Assembly: GCA_945873125.1 (NCBI GenBank)
Contig: CAMCBV010000014.1
Span: 1-64,000, forward strand
DNA length: 64,000 nt
From: Prosthecobacter debontii
GTDB taxonomy: Bacteria > Verrucomicrobiota > Verrucomicrobiia > Verrucomicrobiales > Akkermansiaceae
Direction of reading: 5' to 3'
In this document: positions 18,694 through 28,109 of the stretch, in pieces
Numbering within the stretch: position 1 is the first letter of the stretch
Layout: every line of letters begins with the position of its first letter
Made by a program: the position numbers and the translations under genes
The notes under the pieces: generated by a model
The model's database searches: none
What the model saw: the letters and a program-made list of their open reading frames with translations, nothing else
What the model was told of the DNA's origin: nothing

Positions 18694-19788
18694 ATGGCCT
18701 TCCCATTCAAAACCCTTGTCTTATTTGCCATCTTTTGTGTTGAGGTCTTTGCGGCAGAGACCGTGATGAAAGACATGCAAGGCATGGACTGCCATGTTTA
18801 CACGCCGGATCCGATGGATCCCGCCAAGACCTATCAACTGGTTGTTGGTGTGCATGGTGCCGGCGGTAAGGGCAATGGCGCTGCCGGCATGAAAGGCTGG
18901 GCGAATCGTGGTGATGTGATTGTCATCGGCCCGTCATTTGAAACAAAAGGCGAACGTCCTTATCAAAACGGCGATGGCATCCATGCGGAAAAACTCATCG
19001 CGTTATTTGAGGCGCTCAAAAAAACCTACAAGTTGCGTGATCAGATGTTCCTATACGGCTTTTCCGGTGGCAGTCAGTTCACGCATCGCTTCACCATGTT
19101 GAATCCAAAATATGTCTGCGGGGTCTCCGCGCATTCCGGGGGTTCATGGGCGACGGACCAATACGGTGAAATGACTGCTGCCGCGAAGAAAATTCCCTTC
19201 GCCATTTCATGCGGAGAGAATGATACGGCGAAATCTTTCCCCGAAGCTCCGTTTAACCGGCTTGAGTGGTATGGCCGCTTCCGTGATGAAATGGATAAAA
19301 AGAATTTTTGTTATATCGGCGGAACATGGCCAGGCGTCGGGCATTCCGCGTCAGCTGGCGTTTGGGATTTTACCAAACAATGCTTCCAGCTCGCAACCGG
19401 CTTACCGGGTGAATCTGCGACTCAGGAAGTCGAGATCAGCCCCAATTGGAAGAACCTGGATAAGATCAAAAAAGTAGTCACAACGGCTTCAGTGAAACCC
19501 ACGCCAATCAAACCTCCTGTCAACGGGGCGGAGCTCGATAAAATGGCGCAAGCTGCTTTCGCCAGAGCGGACAGAGAGCAAGTTCCGGATGATTTGCTGG
19601 TGGGATTCATGAAAAAATATCCACCAATTCTCTGGAAAGATAAGCCAGGTTCGACAAAATTGTTAGAACAATGCAGGGCCGCCGCAACTGCTTGGCAGTC
19701 CGCTGCAAAAGAGAAAAATATGTGGAACGATGTGCTCAAACTGCAGTTTTCCGAATTCACCGCAGGTCTGAACATGAAGGTGGAGTGA
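18694..19788 (+). CDS. Secreted alpha/beta hydrolase (PHB-depolymerase/esterase-like)
   Basis: YQLVVGVHGAGGKGNG, MFLYGFSGGSQFTHRF nucleophile elbow. Confidence 0.75.
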   Translation: MAFPFKTLVLFAIFCVEVFAAETVMKDMQGMDCHVYTPDPMDPAKTYQLVVGVHGAGGKGNGAAGMKGWANRGDVIVIGPSFETKGERPYQNGDGIHAEKLIALFEALKKTYKLRDQMFLYGFSGGSQFTHRFTMLNPKYVCGVSAHSGGSWATDQYGEMTAAAKKIPFAISCGENDTAKSFPEAPFNRLEWYGRFRDEMDKKNFCYIGGTWPGVGHSASAGVWDFTKQCFQLATGLPGESATQEVEISPNWKNLDKIKKVVTTASVKPTPIKPPVNGAELDKMAQAAFARADREQVPDDLLVGFMKKYPPILWKDKPGSTKLLEQCRAAATAWQSAAKEKNMWNDVLKLQFSEFTAGLNMKVE

Positions 19789-19844
19789 AATTTACAACGC
19801 CTTTACACAAAGCCGGCCTTTCATGGTGCTAATCTCGCAGTCTC

Positions 19845-20378
19845 ATGAAAACATCCATCCATGCAACCCTGCTTTGTGTCCTATCCATCGGTCTAAGCTC
19901 AGCCTTCGCCGATGCGCCAAAAAATCCCCACGTCGACATCCAGGCTTTCCTCAAAGATGCCCGTGCCGTCGAAATCCAACGCGTCAATCGTGTGATCGAT
20001 CAAGAGGCATTTCTCAAAATGGCCGCAGAAAAAGGTACGATGATTCTGGATGCCCGTAGTGCCGATAAATTTGCCATGCTCCACGTCAAAGACGCAGTCA
20101 GCCTGCCGTTCACCGATTTCACCGAAGAATCCCTAGCAAAAGTTTTTCCCGATAAAAACACACGCATTCTTATCTACTGCAACAACAACTTCAGTCATGC
20201 ACCTCGCGCCATGGCGCTAAAATCAGCCGGAGCTTCACTCAATATTTCAACGCTGATTGCCCTCCAAACTTACGGCTACAAAAACGTCTATGAACTCGGT
20301 GGCTACATCGATGTTAAAAAGTCGAAGCTACCATTTTCCGGCAGCGACGTGAAAACCCTAGATCTGCCCCAATCTTGA
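19845..20378 (+). CDS. Rhodanese-like domain protein, secreted
   Basis: MILDARSADKFAMLHVKDAVSLPFTDF, ILIYCNNNFSHAPRAM, TYGYKNVYELGGYI. Confidence 0.85.
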   Translation: MKTSIHATLLCVLSIGLSSAFADAPKNPHVDIQAFLKDARAVEIQRVNRVIDQEAFLKMAAEKGTMILDARSADKFAMLHVKDAVSLPFTDFTEESLAKVFPDKNTRILIYCNNNFSHAPRAMALKSAGASLNISTLIALQTYGYKNVYELGGYIDVKKSKLPFSGSDVKTLDLPQS

Positions 20379-20396
20379 ATCGCCCATTTTCTCCAG

Positions 20397-20434
20397 CTCA
20401 CAATGATTGTCATGGCCACGACAATCATTGTGAG
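20397..20434. repeat. Perfect 15-bp inverted repeat with 8-nt spacer
   Basis: CTCACAATGATTGTC-atggccac-GACAATCATTGTGAG. Confidence 0.95.
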
Positions 20435-20595
20435 AGCAAGGAGACTTGGAGAAGATTTCTCGGCATGCGTTGTTGGAGGCGTTTTGGCACTCTACCGCGA
20501 TGAGCGTCGTTTGGCTGCCAGCATGCTTTGAAATTTGACGATGAGTCGTCTCGTAGCTATTTGTTCTTAGAACATAGCCCGATTCAGATTTTCTC

Positions 20596-23500
20596 ATGCC
20601 ACTCCCAAACCGCTCCGTTTTGATTTTTTCCTCGCTCGGCCTCGCCGCCATGGTCGGCGGAGGCATGTGGCTCGCAAATAAAAAATCTTTTCCCTCTGTC
20701 GCACTTAATCAATCGCCCACGCATCATTCAGTGAGCATCCCGGAAACGGTTAGCTTCAATGCGCATATTCGGCCCATCCTCTCTGATAAATGCTTCTCTT
20801 GCCATGGGTTCGATTCGACCACACGCAAGGAGAATCTCAGGCTTGATACTGCGGAGGGAGCTTATGCGGCATTGGAAAGCGATCAGAAAAAGCGTGCGAT
20901 TATTCCTGAAAACACCAAAGACAGCGTCGTTTGGCAGCGAATCATGACGGCCGACGAGGACGATGTCATGCCGCCTCCGGATTTTCACAAGCCTCTTACG
21001 GATGTTGAGAAAAAGCTGATCACTCGCTGGATTGAGCAAGGCGCGAAATACCAGGAGCACTGGGCTTTTGCACAGATTATCAAGCCCGTCGTTCCTGACA
21101 AAAGCACCCAAAATCCCATTGATGCTTTTGTTCGCAGCAACTTGAAGGAACTGGGCCTGAAGCCGGCACCTCGTGCCGATAAAGCGACTCTGCTGCGCCG
21201 ACTCTCGCTTGATCTCACCGGTCTCCCTCCAACGCCAGATGAGCTTCAGGCCTTTTTATCGGATGCGTCCGCAGATGCCTATAAAAAGCAAGTGGAGCGC
21301 CTGCTTGCCTCGCCGCGTTATGGTGAGCGCATGGCGGTCTCCTGGCTCGATGCGGTTCGTTACGCGGATACGGTCGGCTATCACGGCGATCAGAATGCGC
21401 GCATTTTTCCTTTTCGGGATTACGTGATCAACGCCTTCAATGCGAACAAACCGTTTGATCAGTTCACACGTGAGCAACTTGCCGGTGATCTGATGGCGAA
21501 TCCAACTGACGAGCAGAAAATCGCCACCGGATTTCTGCGGCTCAATCTCATGACTCGGGAAGGCGGTGCTCAGGAAAAGGAGTATCTTGCAAAGTATGCC
21601 GGCGATCGAGTGCGCGCGATCGGCGGAGCATGGCTCGGCCTGACAACGGGTTGTGCGGAGTGCCACGATCATAAGTTCGACCCGTTCACGACGCGGGATT
21701 TCTATTCCCTTGCGGCATTCTTCAACGATATCCGTCAATGGGGGATTTATGCCAATTACAATAACACGCCGAACCCCGATCTTCCCGGTTTTAACAACGA
21801 GTCACCCTTTCCTCCCGAATTGTTTGCCAAAAACCCAGCCGTTCAAAAGCGCTTGCAAAAGGCACATGATGCGGCGGTGGACTCCGTAAAAGGTATGGCA
21901 TGCAAGCCGGAAGAGCTTCAGGCATGGCGCAAGACCGCGGCAGCTTTCATTACGGCGAATCAAGACGGTTGGCTTCCATTGAAAGCTATTTCCATCACCC
22001 GCAGTGGTGCGCCAAATGACAAACTCACACAAGCGGACGACAAGACCATTCGGGTCTCAGGCCAACCGGTCCCCAAAGATGTGATCACCGTTACCTACAC
22101 CATTCCTGCGGCCACCCCGATCAAGACCCTGCGTTTGGAAGTGTTGCCAGATGCGGCTAACGGCAATCGCGTTGGGCGTCGACCTGATGGAAAGTTCATC
22201 ATTCTCCCGACTTTTTCCATCGATGGCCAAAAAGCTGCCATCTCGTATCAACAAGCGGATCGGCGCACTCCGGCAAAATATTCCCACGGCAATCAGTCGC
22301 CATTGCTTGAAGAAACATGGCAGTCCGCACCCGCAGTTTTTGAGGAGCCGTCGGATGCCGCAAGCCTGCCGCATCACGCGCATTATCATTTGAAGCAGTC
22401 GATTTCATCGCACGGCAACAGCACGCTGACGCTTACCCTCGCCTCATCCGATATCGGAAAATTTCGCTTAAGCGTAAGCCCGTTCGCCGATCCGATCCCG
22501 GGCGAACCAACGGCCTACCGGCCGGCGCTTGCGTCAGCATTGCGAGACGATTCTTCCAGTCCATCTGAAATGGCAGCTGCATTCGTTCTCTCCACGGTAG
22601 CGAGTGACAAACTTCCTCCCGAATACATGAAGGCACGCACCGAGATGCTCGCTGCCCATGCCGGGTATGCTCACTCAATGATTGCGCAGCCACTGCCGCC
22701 CGAAAAAATTCCCCAAGGGCATATCCTGCCGCGGGGCGATTGGATGAATCCCGGGGAAAAAGTGGAGCCAGCCTTCCCTACCTTCCTCGACAAAGGAACG
22801 ACCAAGACGGGTAAGCGTCTCAGCCGCATGGATCTCGCGAACTGGTTGCTAGCTCCGGAAAATCCTCTGACTTCTCGCCATTTTTGCAATCGCCTGTGGA
22901 AGCAGTTCTTTGGAAAGGGCTTCTCCAACATTCTCGACGACTTGGGAAATCAGGGCCAGTGGCCATCTCATCCGCTGCTCATCGATTGGCTGGCGTCCGA
23001 ATTCCAAACCTCCGGCTGGGATGTGAAGCACATGGTGCGTCTCTTGGTGACTTCTGAAACGTATTGCCAAGTTTCTGCAAAGAATCCGGAACTTGCCGAA
23101 CTCGATCCCGATAACCGCCTGCTCTCGGAACAATCGGCACGTCGTCTGGATGCGGAATTTGTTCGCGACAACGCTCTCGCGATCGCTGGCTTGCTCCGCA
23201 CGGACGAAACGGGCGGCCCTTCGATCCTGCCCTATCAGGCCGAGGATTATTGGGAGAATCTCAATTTCCCTGAGCGAAAATACCTTTCATCCACCGGATC
23301 GGATCAATATCGCCGCGGGGTTTATGTTCACTGGCAACGCACCTTCATCCATCCCATGATGGCCGCCTTTGACGCTCCCTCTCGCGAGGAATGTGCCGCT
23401 GATCGCTTCCAATCGAACTCCCCCCAACAAGCTCTCGCGCTTCTCAATGATCCGACATTCGTCGAGTCGGCGAAAGCCCTTGCCAAACGCCTCGATAGAG

Positions 23501-23697
23501 AAGTCAACCAAGGAACCGATGCGGATAAAATCGAACGTGCCTATTTGTTGGCAATTTCAAGAAAGCCAAGCGCTCAAGAAAAATCCAACCTGATCGCCTT
23601 CTTGGAAAAACTTCGCAAAGAAGATCCGAAAACCGATGCGATGGAACAACTCTGCCGGGTCATTCTTAACCTTCACGAAACCATTACTCGATTCTAA
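20596..23697 (+). CDS. PSD1 family protein: PVC-type cytochrome c + DUF1549 + DUF1553
   Basis: FNAHIRPILSDKCFSCHGFD, LTGLPPTPDELQAF, CAECHDHKFDPFTTRDFYSLAAFFND, NPLTSRHFCNRLWKQFFGKG. Confidence 0.94.
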   Translation: MPLPNRSVLIFSSLGLAAMVGGGMWLANKKSFPSVALNQSPTHHSVSIPETVSFNAHIRPILSDKCFSCHGFDSTTRKENLRLDTAEGAYAALESDQKKRAIIPENTKDSVVWQRIMTADEDDVMPPPDFHKPLTDVEKKLITRWIEQGAKYQEHWAFAQIIKPVVPDKSTQNPIDAFVRSNLKELGLKPAPRADKATLLRRLSLDLTGLPPTPDELQAFLSDASADAYKKQVERLLASPRYGERMAVSWLDAVRYADTVGYHGDQNARIFPFRDYVINAFNANKPFDQFTREQLAGDLMANPTDEQKIATGFLRLNLMTREGGAQEKEYLAKYAGDRVRAIGGAWLGLTTGCAECHDHKFDPFTTRDFYSLAAFFNDIRQWGIYANYNNTPNPDLPGFNNESPFPPELFAKNPAVQKRLQKAHDAAVDSVKGMACKPEELQAWRKTAAAFITANQDGWLPLKAISITRSGAPNDKLTQADDKTIRVSGQPVPKDVITVTYTIPAATPIKTLRLEVLPDAANGNRVGRRPDGKFIILPTFSIDGQKAAISYQQADRRTPAKYSHGNQSPLLEETWQSAPAVFEEPSDAASLPHHAHYHLKQSISSHGNSTLTLTLASSDIGKFRLSVSPFADPIPGEPTAYRPALASALRDDSSSPSEMAAAFVLSTVASDKLPPEYMKARTEMLAAHAGYAHSMIAQPLPPEKIPQGHILPRGDWMNPGEKVEPAFPTFLDKGTTKTGKRLSRMDLANWLLAPENPLTSRHFCNRLWKQFFGKGFSNILDDLGNQGQWPSHPLLIDWLASEFQTSGWDVKHMVRLLVTSETYCQVSAKNPELAELDPDNRLLSEQSARRLDAEFVRDNALAIAGLLRTDETGGPSILPYQAEDYWENLNFPERKYLSSTGSDQYRRGVYVHWQRTFIHPMMAAFDAPSREECAADRFQSNSPQQALALLNDPTFVESAKALAKRLDREVNQGTDADKIERAYLLAISRKPSAQEKSNLIAFLEKLRKEDPKTDAMEQLCRVILNLHETITRF

Positions 23698-23731
23698 AGA
23701 GGGTGAGGGAGAAATAGAGAGACTGGGAGAA

Positions 23732-23914
23732 ATGATTATGAGAATCAACCGTCATACTGAACTTGAAGTCTTCAAGAAAGGCTGTCCAGTAGCTATGGAG
23801 ATTTTTTATGAAATTCGTGGGGTTCCCTCGGAGGAGCGCTATTCACTTCCAGCGAAAAAATCATCTCCCCATCACCCCATCACTTCCTCAACCCCTTTTC
23901 CCCGATCATCATGA
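23732..23914 (+). pseudogene. Truncated four-helix bundle protein remnant
   Basis: HTELEVFKKGCPVAMEIFYEIRGVPSEERYSL resembles N-terminus of four-helix bundle (S23/IVP-like) proteins; remainder missing. Confidence 0.55.
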
Positions 23915-25332
23915 ACGCCCACGAACTACAAAACGCCCTCCAAACCGACTGGTCGCGCAGGACTTTTCTGAAAAGAAGTTTCGCCGGACTCGGCGGGATC
24001 GCGCTTTCTCAGTTTGCGGAGGGGATGTCCATGCCCCGAATTTTTGAACAGGGAGGACTGCATTTTCCTGCGAAAGCCAAGCGCGTTATTCATCTCTGCA
24101 TGGCGGGTGGTCCGTCGCATTTGGAATCGTTCGATCCCAAACCCGAGCTCAATCGCCTCAACGGCAATCCTTTTCCGGAATCCTTTACGAAAGGTCAGCA
24201 ACTCGCCCAGCTACAAGGTCACAAACTCATCGCTCGTGGTTCGTTCACGGGCTTCAAGAAATACGGGAAAGCAGGTATCGAAATTTCCGATCTGTTTCCG
24301 CATATCGGATCCATGGCGGATGATATCTGTGTGATTCGCTCCATGGTCACGGAACAGATCAACCACGATCCCGCTCATGCTTTCATGAACTCTGGTTCGA
24401 TCTTGAAAGGTCGTCCCAGCATGGGGTCATGGTTGCTTTACGGTCTTGGAACAGAAACGCAAAATCTACCCGGATATGTGGTCATGGTCTCCAAGGGAGA
24501 TTTTGCGGACCAACCCATTTCCTCACGTCAGTGGTCGGCAGGATTCTTGCCATCACGTTTCCAAGGCGTGCAGTTTCAGTCAAAAGGCGATGCCGTCCAC
24601 TACGTCGGGAGTCCGGAAGGCGTTTGTCAGTCGACCCAGCGCCAGGTGATTGAGGAAGTCCAACGTCTCAACGGCATGTTACGCGATCATCACTATGATC
24701 CGGAAATCGAAACCCGTATTGCCCAATATGAAATGGCGTTCCGCATGCAGTCATCTGTGCCAGACCTTACCGATATGAAAGGTGAGCCTCAGCATATCCT
24801 TGACATGTATGGGGTTAAGGAAGCGGGGGATGGTTCATTCGCCTCCAACTGCCTGCTTGCACGTCGCATGCTGGAGCGCGGGGTGCGTTTCGTTCAGCTC
24901 TATCATCGGGGTTGGGATCAACACAGCAACATCGATAAACAAATGCCGAAATCCGCGTTGTTGACCGATCAGGCTTCCGCGGCCCTTATTAAGGATCTAA
25001 AGCAGCGCGGTATGTTGGAAGATACGCTTGTTATCTGGGGCGGCGAGTTTGGGCGCACCCCGATGGGACAAGGCTCAGGCCGAGATCACCACATCCGGGC
25101 ATTCTCGATCTGGATGGCCGGAGCAGGAATCAAAGGCGGCCATGTCCATGGCGCCACAGACGAGCTCGGCTACAACTCTGTCGATCAGGTTGTTCACGTC
25201 CGTGATCTTCACGCCACTTTGTTAGAGCGCTTCGGCATCGATCACACGAGGTTCACCAAAAAATTCCAAGGACTCGATTACAAACTCACAGGAGTTGAGC
25301 CAGCGAAGGTGGTTAAAGGGATTATCGCGTAA
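23911..25332 (+). CDS. DUF1501 family protein with Tat-like signal
   Basis: DWSRRTFLKRSFAGLGGIAL; VIHLCMAGGPSHLESFDPKPELN; VIWGGEFGRTPMGQGSGRDHH. Confidence 0.95.
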   Translation: MNAHELQNALQTDWSRRTFLKRSFAGLGGIALSQFAEGMSMPRIFEQGGLHFPAKAKRVIHLCMAGGPSHLESFDPKPELNRLNGNPFPESFTKGQQLAQLQGHKLIARGSFTGFKKYGKAGIEISDLFPHIGSMADDICVIRSMVTEQINHDPAHAFMNSGSILKGRPSMGSWLLYGLGTETQNLPGYVVMVSKGDFADQPISSRQWSAGFLPSRFQGVQFQSKGDAVHYVGSPEGVCQSTQRQVIEEVQRLNGMLRDHHYDPEIETRIAQYEMAFRMQSSVPDLTDMKGEPQHILDMYGVKEAGDGSFASNCLLARRMLERGVRFVQLYHRGWDQHSNIDKQMPKSALLTDQASAALIKDLKQRGMLEDTLVIWGGEFGRTPMGQGSGRDHHIRAFSIWMAGAGIKGGHVHGATDELGYNSVDQVVHVRDLHATLLERFGIDHTRFTKKFQGLDYKLTGVEPAKVVKGIIA

Positions 25333-25354
25333 AAGGGAGGCGCGCGCGCAACTC

Positions 25355-26695
25355 CTAATTTTCGAGTAGGCTTACAAGTTCGCGAACAGGGGAATACACG
25401 AAGGCTTTGCCATCCTTACCACGCGCCAAAAGCTTTTTGGCAAATAGGCTATCCAAATCATTTTTTGCAGTTTGATAAGAAACGCCATGAGAATTCTGGT
25501 GGCTAGTCACCGTGTATCTGCCAAATGGATGCTTCAGCGCATGCTTCAAGAGCGCGAGTTGCCTATGATTGAAATCACCTTTCGGACCAAGATGCGCGCG
25601 TATCGAGTCAATTTCCGATTGTTTTTTGCGAATATACTTTCGTAACGAAGAAATGGACTGGCAAATGATAACCAATTGGTGATTGATGAAATAATTCAGA
25701 TCGTTTCCATCTGTTTCCGTGTGCAGAAATGAACGGTAATATTGCTTTGGCGCTTTGAGAATCTCGTGAGAAATCGAGAAAAATTCTGCAAGCCAGAAAC
25801 CATGTTTGAGCATCGACCAGTAAAAAAGTGCCCTAGCTGTCCTTCCGTTGCCATCAACAAATGGGTGATCATATGCGATCCAAAAATGCACAATGATAGA
25901 GCGAATGACTGGATGTAAAAAACCGTTCATTCCAGTTTCATTCGCGAACGCACAAAGCTGGTTCATCCTCTCAGGCAATCGATCCGCAACCGGAGGAATA
26001 TGGAAAATCTCACCACTTTCTTCATCTTCAACGCGCACATTCTCATGCGGCAGACGTAACCGACCTTCCTGACCTGGATCATCCAAAGTTCCTGAAGTCA
26101 CTCTTTTATGAATTTGAAGAATGAGTTCAGGAGTCAGGGGCTCGCTTTTCAGTTCAGACAAAAACCGCATGGTTTGATAGTTGTTTAGAACCATCTTTTC
26201 GTGGTTGGTGGTTGGAGGGCGCTTACACCGTATCATATCCCGTGCTTCTGATCGGGTAACGACTGCGCCTTCAAGCTGACTGGAAGTGAGAGCCTCTTCG
26301 ATCAACGAATCCACATAGTAACGATCTCTTGTTTGAGGATGAATCACTCCATCATCAGTCACTCCTAAACCTCCGCCACAATAAAGATCGATTTCATGGA
26401 GGTTTTCAAAAGCCTTTTGAGTTAGGAAAAAAGTGAAAGGATTGGCCTTTTCATCGACTAAAGCCGTGTTCTGAGAGCGAGTGTTTCGGTTCATCCGCAA
26501 AGCTGCCCACTTTTCTTCTACCGAAAGAGCTTCAGGCTCTGTTGTTACTCGATGACGGAAATCGTCCCAATGAAGATAACGATCCGTTCGCAGACTTTCC
26601 TGCCTGCCGAATTCAAAAAATTCACTCAGTAAGTTCTTTTGAATGACTTCGTTGAGCGCGTTCTGCCATGGGGGAGGGTTTTGTGGAAGTCTCAT
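25355..26695 (-). CDS. Fic family protein (putative AMP transferase) with C-terminal winged-helix-like region
   Basis: Fic core HFWIAYDHPFVDGNGRTARAL; N-terminal inhibitory-type SSQLEG motif; start at M of MRLPQNPPPW with aggag SD. Confidence 0.93.
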   Translation of the reverse strand: MRLPQNPPPWQNALNEVIQKNLLSEFFEFGRQESLRTDRYLHWDDFRHRVTTEPEALSVEEKWAALRMNRNTRSQNTALVDEKANPFTFFLTQKAFENLHEIDLYCGGGLGVTDDGVIHPQTRDRYYVDSLIEEALTSSQLEGAVVTRSEARDMIRCKRPPTTNHEKMVLNNYQTMRFLSELKSEPLTPELILQIHKRVTSGTLDDPGQEGRLRLPHENVRVEDEESGEIFHIPPVADRLPERMNQLCAFANETGMNGFLHPVIRSIIVHFWIAYDHPFVDGNGRTARALFYWSMLKHGFWLAEFFSISHEILKAPKQYYRSFLHTETDGNDLNYFINHQLVIICQSISSLRKYIRKKQSEIDSIRAHLGPKGDFNHRQLALLKHALKHPFGRYTVTSHQNSHGVSYQTAKNDLDSLFAKKLLARGKDGKAFVYSPVRELVSLLEN

Positions 26696-26697
26696 AC

Positions 26698-26802
26698 TTT
26701 CTCCTAGTTTTCTCAAAATTAGGAGAAACTTGATCGCTTTGCAAGTCCCAACTCCCAATTTATGAGAAATTAGGAGTTAATTAGGAGTTAATTAGGAGTT
26801 GG
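26698..26802. promoter_or_regulatory. Iterated operator-like repeats (AATTAGGAGTT direct and inverted copies) immediately upstream of Fic start
   Basis: tctcctagttttctcaaaattaggagaaa...aactcccaatttatgagaaattaggagttaattaggagttaattaggagttgg. Confidence 0.7.
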
Positions 26803-26852
26803 AATGTAATTTATTCTAAATCAATGGCTTAGAGATTTAACAATTTTTGAAA

Positions 26853-27875
26853 TCAGCGCGCAGAAGCTCTTTTCAACCGATCCATAATCGCAACACCGAG
26901 TCCGACCTCGCTGACAGGCTCGGCGATGATTTCATCGAGACCCATTTCATCCATTTCACGCATGACGTAAAACAAGCGCACCGCGGCCTCGGCGAGCTTG
27001 CCGCTGCCGGGACTGAGCGCGACTACATTTTCCCAACGGTGCATTCTTACAAATTCACCGCCTTCTTCACCGGTATAGCTCAACAAACCGTAACGCTTGC
27101 CAAGCTCCGGAGTGAAATCGCTGGGCTTCTCGATCAAGCGAAACGGAGTGAGCGGCGCGTAATGGCTTTCCAGCTGTCCGGGTGATTGCAATGTGTCACC
27201 GGGTTTCACCGCTTGGACTTTCCCGAATTTTTGCAACTGCTCCTTGCTGATCGGACCGGCGCGATGGAGATGAAAAATCGGCTTCTTGCCCTCGCGCGGT
27301 TCGATCCGGATGATCGTGCTTTCCACGCCTTCGCTGCACGCTCCGGCATCGACGATCAAGGGAATGCGCCCACCGAGTTCTTTCATCACCGCCGAGGCGG
27401 AAGTCGGAGAAATGCGCCCGAACCGATTCGCGCTCGGCGCGGCGATGGGATTTCCGAGGGCTTTGTTGATCGCACGGAAAATCGGATGACCACTCTGGCG
27501 CACGCCGACAGTCGACAAGCCGCTGGTGACGAGATCCGGAACCTCCGGAGTTTTAGGTAAAATTACGGTCAGCGGCCCAGGCCAGAATTCGGTGGTGAGT
27601 TGATTCAAGGTATGACGAATGTCCTCCGGCACGATTGCCACTCTTTCCAAATCACGAACTGTGGCGATGTGGACAATCAACGGATCAAAATCCGGACGCT
27701 CTTTGGCGGCGAAAATTTTCGCAACCGCCGTCGGGTTGAACGCATCCGCCGCTAATCCATAAACCGTCTCGGTCGGCAACGCCACGACCTCGCCCTGTTG
27801 AAGCAGCTCGACCGCCGCATTCTGCGCTTCCTTCATCCCATCATCAGTCGCTTCTATGATCTTGGTCTCAAACAC
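26853..27875 (-). CDS. tsaC: L-threonylcarbamoyladenylate synthase (Sua5/YwlC/YrdC family)
   Basis: VVALPTETVYGLAADAFNPTAVAKIFAAKERPDFDPLIVHI; C-terminal Sua5-type extension with LESHYAPLTPF. Confidence 0.94.
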   Translation of the reverse strand: MFETKIIEATDDGMKEAQNAAVELLQQGEVVALPTETVYGLAADAFNPTAVAKIFAAKERPDFDPLIVHIATVRDLERVAIVPEDIRHTLNQLTTEFWPGPLTVILPKTPEVPDLVTSGLSTVGVRQSGHPIFRAINKALGNPIAAPSANRFGRISPTSASAVMKELGGRIPLIVDAGACSEGVESTIIRIEPREGKKPIFHLHRAGPISKEQLQKFGKVQAVKPGDTLQSPGQLESHYAPLTPFRLIEKPSDFTPELGKRYGLLSYTGEEGGEFVRMHRWENVVALSPGSGKLAEAAVRLFYVMREMDEMGLDEIIAEPVSEVGLGVAIMDRLKRASAR

Positions 27876-27953
27876 GAAGCGATCTTTAAACGGCGATCAG
27901 ATTATTGCAAGCCGCGGGGAACAAGGGCTTTTTCTACAAGGAGGGAGGAGGTT

Positions 27954-28041
27954 CATGGAGAAGAGGAGGATTTAATCCCGATAGGATCAGGTTTCACTCT
28001 TCATGATTTACTCCTCTCCTCTGTAATCTCCTCTCTCCATG
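27954..28041. repeat. Imperfect inverted repeat in intergenic region
   Basis: catggagaagaggaggatt ... aatctcctctctccatg. Confidence 0.6.
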
Positions 28042-28109
28042 TAAATATTGCCGGAAACATCATTCACGCACTTGGCAATGCAGTGCTTCCGTCTCAAAGT
28101 CTTTAACAC

